A DNA stretch of 64,000 nt from Massospora cicadina. Lineage: Eukaryota; Entomophthoromycota; Entomophthoromycetes; Entomophthorales; Entomophthoraceae. Below the pieces are notes generated by a model, which saw only the letters and a program-made list of their open reading frames with translations, had not been told where the DNA came from and did no database searches. The stretch lies in the NCBI GenBank assembly GCA_022478985.1, contig JAKSZP010008045.1:62001-126000 (forward strand), written 5' to 3'. The position numbers and the translations under genes were made by a program. Below are positions 47,545 through 58,720 of the stretch, in pieces (position 1 is the stretch's first letter; every line of letters starts with the position of its first letter).

Positions 47545-47960
47545 GTACTGGCAGTCCTTGATACTGGTGCCCCAGTCAATATCATGTCCTCAAAATTGAT
47601 GAAGAAGCTAAAATCCATGCCGGACATTGGCTACCATGTGAGATATTGGACAGCAGGACCTGACACCACACGTGTGTTAGGGGCTTACTCTGCCTTACCC
47701 TACACTTTGGACGCATGGTATTCAAAGCCCCTGCCATGGTTTTAGACAATGACCAATATGACTTTCTTATTGGCACACAATTTTTATTGGAGTTCAGAGC
47801 AAAGATTGACTTTGTTAGCAGCACTGTGAATCTGCTAAACTACCAAATGCCCCTTGTGTTTAAGGATGAAGACCTGAAATCAAGGAAGCAGAAGACATGT
47901 CTGGTTGAAAATGAGCAATCAATCTACCCAGTGCACTACATACTTCACAAAAAGGTGTGA
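47545..47960 (+). pseudogene. E3 aspartic protease (near-intact core)
   Basis: VLDTGAPVNIMSSKLMKKL at about 47557-47613 gives the catalytic D-T-G-A. After a break, the open stretch 47715-47960 contains a DFLIGTQFL block typical of the C-terminal half of retropepsins (a hydrophobic-hydrophobic-G motif). It would process the Gag-Pol precursor. Confidence 0.78.
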
Positions 47961-48229
47961 AGCAAGTACCTGCTTCAGTGTGCGCTGAGGATGAATTACC
48001 CTTGAGTGCCAATGAGGCAATGGAGATTCAACCAGGAGAACAAAGAGTTATGCATACCACCATAAGTGTGAAGATTTCCAAAATACTGTACTTGAGATAT
48101 ACACCCAAGAAGGAGTATGCAAACAGGAGCCATGAGTGATATCTGGATTATTTGACTCTAGTCATGAGGGTGAAGTGACTATCCTCCTGGGGAACATCAC
48201 CACTCAACCTATCCAAGTTTAGAAAGAAT

Positions 48230-50690
48230 AAGTTGTGGCATGCGCAAAACTAACCAATTGTGATACCATTTAGTTGGTACACGCTGTTGGAGGATTAGAA
48301 TGATTGGGACTTGCTGACGTGACAGAGGAAGAATGGAAAGAACTGGATGATTTATTGGAAGAGTTTGAAGATATTTTCACCCAAATTCAAACTATTATGT
48401 TTTGTGTAAAGGAGAGATACACCATATGAATACGGGTTCAGCTATACCTTTTAAATCAAAGCCATACCACTGATTGAAAATGAAAGAGGAGGTCATCACT
48501 AAAGAGCTTTAACAACTTACAGATCCTGGCTTGTTGAGGCCCTCAAAGAATCCATGGGCATCGCCACTTCTGTTGGTGTGCAAGAAAGATGGCTCGCACA
48601 GGGTGGTTATGGATTACCATCGCTTGAATGAAATTATGAAAAAGATTCTTACCCTCTCCCAAGAATTATGACTCCTCGAAACGGTTTGGCGGTTCAAATT
48701 ATTTTCAGCATTGGATCTGGCCAGTGGGTACTGGCAGATGAAACTGTCACCCAAAGACCAGGAAAAGTGCGCCTTGATCAGCAGCCAAGGCTTTTTCAAA
48801 GTGACCAGGATGCCACTAGGGCTGTGCAACGCCTCAGCAACCTTTCAACATGCTATGATTGAATATTTGGAGAACTGAAAATGATGAGTGTTCTAATCTG
48901 CCTGGATGATATAACTGTATTCAATAGAATGTTCAGAGAGCATATCGAGACCTTTGAGAGGTGTTCACATGATTGAGAGAATAAAACCTAAGTTGAAACG
49001 GAGTAAGTGCATCTTTCTCAAGAAGCAACTTGAGTTCTTGGGACATGAGATCAGTGCACAGAGGATTCGACCTCAAGAAGGGAAGGTGAAGGCAATAACC
49101 AAAATGGAGCGTCCAAAGAGTATGAGGGATGTCCAGGTGCTCCTGAGGGTGACAAGCTACTACAGATAGTTCATCCCATGATCTGCAGACTTGGTTACTC
49201 CCCTAATATACCTACTGAACAAGGACTCTAAGTTTGAGTGGGGACTAGAGCAAGACCAAGCCTTTTGGGATCTGGAAACGAAGTTGGTAGAGGCACCAAT
49301 CCTAACATACCCAGACTTCAACAAGACCTTCTACCTATACACTGATGTCAGCGATGTAGGACTTGGTGCAATAATAGCATAACTAGATGAGAAGGGGATT
49401 GACCATCCTGTCAAATACTATTCAAAGGTCAAGCAAAGCGGAAAGAAACTAAACTGTTACTGAGCGTGAATGTCTTGTAGTGATTAGAGCAGTGAAGCAT
49501 TTCCGGCCATACCTATATAGAGTTTACTTCAAAGTTGTAACAGACCATGCATCCTTACGCTGGCTCAGGAACATGAAGAATCCTGATGGGAGACTTTCAA
49601 GATAGACTGTTCAGCACAAGGATATGATTTTGAAATTATACACAGGGCCAGAAGCAACCACCTAAATGCAGATGGGCTCTCAAGATTGCCTGTTTTCTAT
49701 TTGCATGTTCATGAGAGCGATTGACTTTATGACCTAATTGGATTACCTGAAGAGGAATGGGAAGAAGAAACTGAAGAAGTCAAGTAAGTTTTAAGAAGAT
49801 GTTCAAAGGACACGCAAAGAGTAAATGGAAAACTTCAAAGTTCATATAGGGTAAATGGTATCCATATGTGCAACCTAGCAATTGAATGGAAGTAGTGATG
49901 GAGGCACACAAACATGTAGAACATGGAAGATTTCAGAAGACCCTAGATTATCTCAAAGACTGGTTCTATTAGGTGGCTATTAATGATGAGGTGCGCCAAG
50001 CCTTGGAGATTTGTGTACCATGTGCAAGCTTTAGACCATTGGAAAAGAAGTTTGAGTTTACACTAATCCCACCATACATGCCTTTTCACAATGCATCTAT
50101 TGATGTGGTAGGACCAATACCAACTGCCTCAAGCGGGAACAAGTTTGTTGTCATAGCAATTGACCACTTTAAAGAGTGAATTGAGGCAGCGGCAATCAAT
50201 TCATATACCGCATGGACCACCACCCAATTCCTTTATAACCAGATTATCACAAGACACGGTTGTCCCCAGATCTTGCTATCAGATAATGGAAAGAACTTCA
50301 TTTCTGAATTTGTGAGAAAACTTATGGAATTGGTAGGAGTAAAACAGCTGTTTACTGCCCCCTATACACCATCAATAAATGGAAGTGTGAAACATGTAAA
50401 TGGGACATTAGCCAGGATCCTTAGAAAATATCAGTTAACTACAGATCAAAATGGGATGTCCTCTTATCATCAGCACTTTTTGCTTACCGACTTAGCCACC
50501 ACAGGGTCATTATAATGTCTCCTTTCAAAGCGCTCTATGGGAGAGAAGCCACTTTGCCTACCCTGTTGGCTCCAATAATTGCTGCATATCGAAAGAACTT
50601 ACCCCCTGGGAACTATCAGCAAGAGTTGGCAAATGAGCTCATATGCATACAACTAGAAGCTGGGAAAAACATCAAGTGCAGTATTTCTTA
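48230..50690 (+). pseudogene. E3 pol: RT, RNase H and integrase (broken)
   Basis: RT at about 48480-49170: NPWASPLLLVCKKDGSHRVVMDYHRLNEIMKK, SALDLASGYWQMKL, MPLGLCNA, and CLDDITVFNR in place of YLDD. RNase H at about 49290-49700: YTDVSDVGLGAIIA and the NHLNADGLSRLP end. Integrase at about 49890-50690: IDVVGP (first Asp), LSDNGKNF (second Asp), then GSVKHVNGTL where the catalytic Glu is expected; the Lys there is an inactivating change. A TGPSTILAKRG block near 50810 is a GPY/F-like end. No chromodomain. Stops and frameshifts throughout. Confidence 0.88.
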
Positions 50691-50924
50691 AGGGCATAAA
50701 GATAGTCAGAGATGTGACAAACTTCCAGAATTTGAAGTCAACAATAAAGTATTATTTTATCACATTCATGGAGGCCAGCCTAAGAAGCTTCAAGCCATTT
50801 GGACTGGACCATCAACTATACTGGCCAAGAGGGGCCATGAATACTCCATCTGAGATGATGCCATCAATATTGTGTCTAACAGCGTCCACACAAGACACCT
50901 TAGATCCTACCATCTGTCTCATCT

Positions 50925-50936
50925 TGGAAGGGGTAG
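50925..50936 (+). other. E3 polypurine tract
   Basis: GGAAGGGGTAG directly before the 3' LTR start at 50937. Confidence 0.7.
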
Positions 50937-51958
50937 TGTCACAGATTTATTACAACATGAAATCAGTAAATCCTCAACCTCTGGTAGAATTAAGGAAATA
51001 CTGAATGAAGCACAATAATATTTAAACCAAATTGAGTATAACTCTGAAAATGGTAATAATAAATCAAATTGGCTGCAAAAATAGCAATAATGTCATGGCC
51101 AAAATGATAACCAATCCAATCTATAAAGAAAGGCAAAACTATGATGATGAAACTCCAAATATGATACACTCCCAAAATGAAAAATTTTGTTCAGGCAACT
51201 TAGAAAAGGAAAATTAGGTGCAAAACGGTGCACTGAAAAGGAAATCAAACAAACAAAAAGAAATCTGGTGCCACCAAACAAACCAAAGATTAGGTACACT
51301 AAAGATAATGAAAATTTGGACTCCACTGAAGCGCACATGAGCCACAGAGCTGATGACCCTGATGCTGAAGGCTCCACACACTGCCACAGTGCACAAATTC
51401 AGGAATTAGAAAAAAGGAATGCCCAAGAGAGAAATTAATTGAAGAAGAGACTGCACTGAAGTTCCTGAAAAAGATACAATATTTTCCTAATCCACTATTC
51501 AACTTATCCCTTGATTTATTATTTGCATCCTGATTCTTTAGTATTTAGTATAAAAATACTAAATTTTTACTTAAAATTAACAATCTATTTCACAGAATCC
51601 TAAGTTTGACCTTTATTTGGTTTTTCACTTTAACTGGAAATAAGTGAAAATTAGTGATGCAAGTAACCAGTCTTGATTGTACTACAGTAGAAGACACTCG
51701 TTTTGAGAAGGACTTATTGTAAGGTTAGGCTTGCAGGGAATAAGGTTGAGATAAACTTCGTTGGGTCAAAAGATTTCAATGTACACAGGATTAATCTTAA
51801 ATAAGATGCACATTTGGTGTGTGAGTGTTAAGTTTACAGCTCTTTCAGGAAGTTTAAGCCAAGTTGGTTATTGTCAAATCTGTGCAACAGATTACTCCTT
51901 TCAATACCCCAAATTCAAAACCCCCACAGTTAAGTGAAAACACACAAAAGTGGTGAGA
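50937..51958 (+). repeat. E3 3' LTR
   Basis: Collinear with 44795-45859; starts TGTCACAGATTTATTACAAC. About 40 bases shorter than the 5' LTR owing to small indels near the start. Confidence 0.88.
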
Positions 51959-51963
51959 GTATC
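51959..51963. repeat. Target-site duplication of E3, right copy (GTATC)
   Basis: Same five bases as 44790-44794. Confidence 0.7.
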
Positions 51964-52085
51964 TAAAATTTCATTTGGATAGAAGTGATTCATATAGGTG
52001 CATACCTTAATTTAAAAATAAATTAACATATCATTACTAGCATACATTACTGTGCTTACTACGATGTCTAAATTTCAGATGATTT

Positions 52086-52101
52086 GAAATTGATTAATTT
52101 A
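52086..52101. repeat. Target-site duplication of L3, left copy
   Basis: GAAATTGATTAATTTA, identical to 57370-57385. Confidence 0.9.
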
Positions 52102-52196
52102 AAACTTTTCTTTCTCGTTGCAATCACTTTTGCAACCTATTTAATTTAAGTCTGAATCTAGTTTGATAATCTCACAGAGGATATTAGTCTGCACCC

Positions 52197-53596
52197 ATGT
52201 CAGGGAGAAGTTGGGCAAGTAAGGTAAGAGGAGCAGGTGGAAGGCCCACGGCCTCCAACGTAAAAAAACGCCCCAGAGAAACCGGTGGAATAGACAAAAA
52301 ATTTAAAAAACCGGTGGTCACTATTTCCCCAAAAATACTTGCATGGCAAGCACAATGCAACCAGTACATCAACACGCCACACTCCCAGCCACTTTCGACG
52401 GTGGAATTTATAGTCCACATGTTTCTGGACATCCAACAAACGGCCTTATGGGCAAAATTTTGTGAAGATGTGCACACAATTTTCCTGACCGCGGTGTATG
52501 TCGCACCTCACTCCATGTCATGCGGTTGGCTGGACCTAGGTTTCAAAACAAAGAAGCAGCAGACGAGGCTGCTGCAGTGCGCGTAGTGGTTGACCTCCCT
52601 GAAGGGCAAAGGGTCATCAAAACCAAATGCACCAGCTGGACAAAATCAAACCAAATTTTTCCTCACATTTGACTTTTTGCCTACTATGGTAAAATGTGAC
52701 ATTTTGGAACAACACCTGAAAGATGGTCTCGCCATATATGGCGAAATACAATATTTCAAAATGCAACGCTTCATGCTGATGCCACACCTGTGCACTGGCA
52801 AAGCCATTGCAGTCTTGACCCCAACTGAGGAGATTGCGAAGGACCTAACCCAGATCCCACACTCCACTTTTATTGATATTGCAGGGCATACCATCTACCC
52901 ATTCTGGGTAACCGTGGACAGCGCGCCCCCATTTGCACCCACTGTGATGCATTCAGCCATAAGGCGCATGCATGCCCCACCAAAGAGGGCGTCACATTCT
53001 AAGGGCACCCCTCAGCAGCCATGGCCAGCAGAGAGGCACATTACGAACCAACTGCAAGCACCAAAGAGGCTTTCCGTGGGGAGCACAAGGCTGCTACCTA
53101 CTTATAAAGCCTATCTCCCCACAAGAGTGGAAGAAGGCCAAGCAGGCCTGCAGGGCTGCGGCTAAGGAAGCGGCCAAAGCCACCAACGCTATCCCACACT
53201 CCCAATGCCAGGAGGACATTGAAACCTTCGTGGCAGAAGCAACTCAGGAATCCATCAACCAATCAGATTGGGAAGCCCATGCTGAGTGGGCTACTCAATC
53301 TGAGAATCTGATGGGGGACTCGATCTCACCCAATTGTGGCACCCAAGCTCCAGTTGAAACTGACTTGAGACCCATCCCAAATGAAAAATTTTTTTGACCC
53401 ACTCAACGGTGCACTGAACTCATCCGCACCACAAAAAATTTGTCGGACGTCAGGAAAACAAAAAGCGAAGTCTAAAGCCAACGTGACTCTTTCCACAAAA
53501 ATCAACAAAAACTCCAATAGCGTTGCTGCTAACACCCGCACTGCTGTGAAAGCCCGTGGGGACCTTGAAGAGGCTGATGGGCCCAGGGCCCACCCC
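52197..53596 (+). pseudogene. L3 ORF1: RRM-like and CCHC protein (broken)
   Basis: ATG at 52197; open for 129 codons, then a frameshift near 52560. The RRM-like part (FLTFDFLPT, GEIQYFKMQRF) is in 52590-53165. The C-run at 52926-52930 has lost one base, as in L1, so the knuckle is out of frame. A one-base loss near 53588 carries the frame past the usual TAA into the ORF2 start region. Confidence 0.83.
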
Positions 53597-53613
53597 CTCA
53601 CACCTAAGGTGCA

Positions 53614-56600
53614 ATGGGGGAAACCTTCACTCTAGGGACGCTGAATATCGCCGGACTCAAGGCCTCCCCATCCTGGGCTAGGAAACTGAGTTTTTTAAAA
53701 CAAAATTTACCCGTGGATATCCTGGCCATCCAGGAGTCCCACTGTCCACGAGGTTCCAAGGAAGTTTGGAAAACAATGCTCCTCCCATCCCTATCCTTTT
53801 GGTCAGAGCACTGTGGGGTGCTAGTTCAGAGAAACAATCTTTTCAAATCTTTATCATCAGAAACATTCCTAAATGGCTGAGTTCTCATTGTCACTTTCTC
53901 ATGGGCTGATGTAGCACACGCAATTGTCAACATCTATGCCCCAAATGGTGCACGTGAGCGTCAGAAGTTTTTCTCATTGGTCAAATCCCTCCTGCTACCC
54001 CCAGACCCTTTTGTAGTCGGCGACATGAACTGTTGGCTAAACACACCAATGGACCAGTGGCCTTCCTCACCCCACGCCCCTCAGGGTCACGTAGAACTGT
54101 GCATTCTATATGCCACCCATGGGTTAATGGATGCACTGCCATGACATGCCCCACTGCTCAAAAACATGATGCGCCCCCACATCCACAACAGCCAATTAAG
54201 GTCCATGACCTGAATCGACCTTATCCTAATGCCGGCGAAATTCCAACCCCACATCTCCCACTTCAAAATAACAAAAATGGAATTCTCCGAACATTGACTG
54301 GTCTCAATAACCTACCACCTACCTGTCACAGCTGCTAAGGCCCCACATTGGTGCAAAATCTGCCCCCCTGAGCTCGTGTTGCCATATTTTCCACATGGGT
54401 GGAATCAGCAACTTTGGCAAAAGAGTTTGTTGCACCGTTTTATGCAGACCCCATTTCCACATGGGCAACTTTCAGAGATGATACCATCCACCACTCTCGC
54501 CATCTCTCCTCCAGATGCTCTTGAGCCACATCAGTGGTCATTTTGCGCGCTCTGGCAGAGTTGGCACACCTGGAGTCCAATATCCCAGCTACAAGATACA
54601 GCTCTGCATGGGGCCAGAAGTGGGTGGAGGCAGCCGCCCACCTCAACGCGCTCAAAAGGTAACACAAACATTAGGTTTGTGTGCAGTACAGGGTCAAATG
54701 CATCACAAAAGGTGACAAGTGCACCGCACATTTCTTTGAGAAAATTTTGTACCATGCCAGAGCGTGGCCTGAACACAGGTGCAAAGATCGGATGATTCCA
54801 TTGCGGATACGCCAGCTGAAGTGGCAATCAAAACATAAAAGTATTACTCCAAGTTGTACCAATCCAATCCAATTCAGCCAGCTGAAGTGGCGGAATTTCT
54901 TGATTGAGCCCACATCCACACCATTTTCTGATACCCGGAAGTAATGAATTTGATTACTCCAACCAAATTATGGACAGCCATTCATGGTGCGCCAAACTGA
55001 TTCCCAGGCCCAGATGGCATTCCATATGAATTCTACAAAAAGTATTTCAAATATATATCCCCATTGCTGCTCGCCTCACTTAACCAAAGCCTGTTGAAAA
55101 CGCGCCTCCTACCAGGAGGACATGAGGCCTTTACCATCACACTCTTCAAGAAAGGGGATAAGCTAGACTTAGCCAACTGGCGCCCCATTTCTTTAACAAA
55201 CACAGATACAAAAAATTTTAACTAAAATCATGTCTAACCATTTAGGGACTGTAGCATCTGCCACCATCTCCCGGAACAATTTGGTTTCATACCTAGAAGG
55301 TCGATTTGGGATAACGTGCACTCTGTGGCTAATGCATCTCAGTCCACATCCTCTGGACACTTGTATTCTTGGACCAACAGAAGGCCTATGATAGAGTAAA
55401 CTGGAAATACCTCAGGGCCTGCCTCCATCAATTCTGCTTACCCCCTCGCTTCATCAACTGGGTGATGCTGCTCACAGAATCTGCAACAATGGCAGTACAT
55501 GGCCCTGGCTTCCTAATGGAAGTAGTCCGCCCTCAAAGGGGCTTGCGACAAGGGGACCCCCTCAGCCCACTCTTATACCACTTCAGCCTTGACCCACTAC
55601 TGCGAAATGTGAATGCCCACCTCACTGGGGTCCATGTGCTAGGCCAAGCCCCAGTCAAGATAATGGCGTTCGCAGATGATTGTGTGGTTGGGGCGTCTAA
55701 TAATCAAGATGAACGCGCGCTTGAAGCTCTCATCTAGGAGTATTCCTGGGTAAGTAATGCGGCACTGAACGCTTCCAAAACCAAAAGCATCCTCCTTGGT
55801 CAGTTTCAGAACTGCTGGGCCCCAGCAATTAGTTCCCAATCTGGCTATCTGCTCGCCCACGTCCTCGCCCTACCAGCTCAACACACACTGCCCCACTTGT
55901 GCTCCCCTTCGTGCCACGCCTCACCATAGGACTGGTACGCCATCTGGGCATGTGGATGGAGACAGCCGGGTACGCATCAGCAGTAATGGAAAGTCATATT
56001 CTAGACAATGTGATGAAGCGCATCGCCTCCCTCAGAGCCCACCCTACTTCCCTTACTGGCAGGGTTGTTTTAGCCAACTCTATGCTCCTCTCTAAAGTCT
56101 GGTTTGGAGCCCACGCCATCCCCTTCTCCCCAAGCTTCTTCAAATCCTTGTATGCCCTGCTGCAAGGATGCTTTAGTTAGGCCGCCCTCCACCAGTATGT
56201 CTATAGGTCATGTTTGGCCCTCATCATCATGGTGGTATGGGTCTGCTCGACTTCAAAGCCCATGCTACCAAGATCTTGGGTACCTGGATAGCAGCTGTCA
56301 CCACCCCTACGCTCCCCACCCAGCACTGGTCCCGCGCGGAATCCAACTTCTCCTGAGCCTTGGGCCTCAACAACCCATTGAACCCCCACTCCCTGATGAA
56401 ATACCTCGCATCACACACATCGGCCACAGGTCCTCACGGGACTAAAACCCACTACAAATGATTCCTCCTCTCCATGCGGAGCGCTGGGTTGAGAATTCGT
56501 ATTAGTGGACACACAGCCCAGAGAGGCCGCCCATCTCCTCAGTTCACACAAAAGGTACAGGGGCTACCCATCCAAGATGGCGTGATCCCCACACGGCCCC

Positions 56601-57309
56601 ATGTCCTATACAGGGTGGACTACCTGGACATGATGGACATCCCTTACTCCATTGAGGCCCAAAAAACTATCTGGAAATACGCACACCATCCTCTGTTGCA
56701 GCCTCAAGTCCGCTCCCATGTGTGGCGCTGCCTGAGGCAGGTGTATCATACAGCTGAGCGATCTAACGCTTTACACTCATCCTGTGTCATGTGTGGCCAG
56801 TATGGAACGCTGTTCCACCGCCTGGAGAAGTGCCCTACCTCTAAAGTGATATGGCGCGAAGTTCAACGTCTTCTGGGCCAGGATCAAACGCATCCCTTCA
56901 GTCTGTCAAGAGATATGTTTGCTCTATCAATGGCCCCCTCTCTTCCACCCTCCCTCCGTGCTTTGGTGGTTGCAATCGCCATGTGGACCATCCACACGAT
57001 TGTCTTAGATGCCATCGCAGGCTCCACCCCCACCCTCCCTGAAGCTGTCCACATATTCCGGTCTCATTTGGTGGACCACTTTCAGGAGTGGATGTTTGGA
57101 TACCTCCCACCACGTCACTGACAGCTGGTCTCCTTCTGGTTCCCAGTCTGGTTCATCAAATCAGACCCCTTCCTCCACATGTGTTTAATAGTGGCTACGG
57201 CCCCTTCACATGTTCCCTCCCCCTCCCCATAAGTGGCGTTCCCGCTGACAACAAGAGAGCATCGCTTCTCTGGGGTGCCTTCCCTGGTACTAAGTTTTGT
57301 CTCTTCTGA
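53614..57309 (+). pseudogene. L3 ORF2: endonuclease and reverse transcriptase (broken)
   Basis: ATG at 53614 to the usual TGA at 57309 (GTKFCLF end) gives a nominal 1,231 residues. Open for 88 codons from the start (LNIAGLKAS, ILAIQESHC), then TGA at 53878-53880. SEH stands where SDH is expected (about 54288). RT motif A to C lie in one open stretch, 55369-55737: DQQKAYDRVNW, GLRQGDPLSPLL and MAFADDC; it ends at a TAG. The C-terminal finger CVMCGQYGTLFHRLEKC (about 56785-56835) is in an open 215-codon piece (56474-57121). Confidence 0.9.
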
Positions 57310-57369
57310 GTCATATTCAGAAGTGTCCATCCCATGGTCAGCCTTTCCCGCAATAAATTTAAATTTAAA

Positions 57370-57385
57370 GAAATTGATTAATTTA
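57370..57385. repeat. Target-site duplication of L3, right copy
   Basis: Identical 16 bases to 52086-52101. Confidence 0.9.
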
Positions 57386-58635
57386 GATTTTAATATATAG
57401 TTAAGCAATAACTACTCATCCAAATCTAATTGCTCAATCAAAGCAACTAAAGACCACCAACTACTCAGCCAAAACTAATTATTTTTATCAAGTTAACCAA
57501 TCTCTAATCGTCCCCAAAACTAAACTGTGTCAAATTGAATGCCCAAAAACCATCAAACACTCACCAAATAAAATAAACCTATCAAAGTAATCAGATAGCT
57601 CCAAACTGCTACCCAAAACCTCTTTCTATTTAAAAATTTATATGTGTGTGACACGTCTTCCAAACTACTAACTCAACTTAAACTTAACTTGCCAAAAGTA
57701 TCTAATTAATTAGGGGAACCAAATTAAGCAGGGTTTTCAAAATTATATAAAAGTAACATCCAGATACTCATACTTTGCTTTTGTGATTAAATTTATTAAA
57801 TGATTTATTTGGATAAACTACTAAACTCCTTAGATAAAACCATTGAACATACCATGACCGCTGTCTCAATTTCAATTCTGGTACATGAACTTTGGGTAGG
57901 GGATGGCTATGACTGTGTTTACGTTGCGCACCAATGCCCCAAACTAAGATAGCAAATAGCAAGGTGGACCATGGAGTTCCTGGCCTATCAGAACCCCACG
58001 CATGGAGGTTTTCCAGGTTTTATTCTCCTTTCCTATTAATTTGATTTCCCTTTAATTATTGCAGTAAAGTCCCCAGGTCAGCTAACCTCAAATAAAAATA
58101 GTAAAATTAAAAATTAAAGCTATTGAAAATACCAATTAACAACCACTTCATAAACTTACACTTATTAGATCAAAACAACCAAAGCCACCAACCCAATTTT
58201 AATAACTAAAATCAAGCAATATACTAAATCAACCAATCACCAACCGCTTTGTATTCATAAAACAAGTTTAAACTTATTGAAACAACCAAAACGATCAACC
58301 ACTCACCAAAACTAATTAATTATTGACTTAACTAATCATTAACTGCTCACTAAAACTTCAAGCATATTAATCAAATAAAAACCACCAACTACTTACCAAA
58401 ACCATTTAAACTATTAAATTAACTGATACAAAAATTCTCAGCCATAACAATATACCAATTTCCATTAAAAACATATTAAATTTTCACTTCTTAAATATAA
58501 AATTTTTTTATTTTATTTATGAAATTTAAATATGGCTTTGAGGTGCACACAGACCCCCTCCTTCCACCTATATCCAAAATTTCAAAGCTCTACATCCCGT
58601 AGTTTTGGCTGGGCATCATGCACATGCATACAAAG
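57386..58635. repeat. G-poor degenerate repeat spacer
   Basis: The plus strand is strikingly poor in G and rich in CCAA, AAC and ACTCACCAAAAC-like words. Variants of CCAACTACTCACCAAAAC followed by AATTAATTATT/TTAACTAATC recur at about 57456, 57549, 58293, 58336 and 58380, suggesting decayed units of roughly 45-90 bp. An interruption of ordinary composition at about 57830-58030 holds an unrecognised 64-codon minus-strand open stretch (57768-57962). Confidence 0.45.
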
Positions 58636-58654
58636 CCACATTTTTTTTATTATT
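58636..58654. repeat. Target-site duplication of L4, left copy
   Basis: CCACATTTTTTTTATTATT, matching 63935-63952 (CCACTTGTTTTTATTATT) with two substitutions and one T-run length change. Confidence 0.7.
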
Positions 58655-58720
58655 TTATTTTATTTTATTTTATTTATTGTGGGGAAGGCCGACCATGGGA
58701 CAGAAACTTCTGAATATGAC

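Larger units (their letters stand above)
44795..51958 (+). mobile_element. E3: Ty3/gypsy LTR retrotransposon, second family, defective
   Basis: A 7.16-kb element with about 1.0-kb LTRs, a primer-binding site of the same type as E1/E2, Gag, protease, RT, RNase H and integrase, and a polypurine tract. Integrase runs almost to the 3' LTR; there is no antisense ORF and no hairpin array. LTR and protein sequences are clearly different from E1/E2. All frames carry stops. Confidence 0.93.
52102..57369 (+). mobile_element. L3: full-length APE-type LINE, family 1
   Basis: 5.27 kb with a perfect 16-bp target duplication, so both ends are fixed. Three A residues precede the CTTTTCTTTCTCGTTGCAATC start. 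The tail has CAATAAA followed by TTTAAATTTAAA. It groups with L1 in mid-ORF2 residues and in a shared ORF1 frameshift. Confidence 0.94.

Noticed and set aside
58655..58680. TTTTA microsatellite as an independent repeat
   Set aside because: It is the 3' tail of L4 read on the opposite strand.
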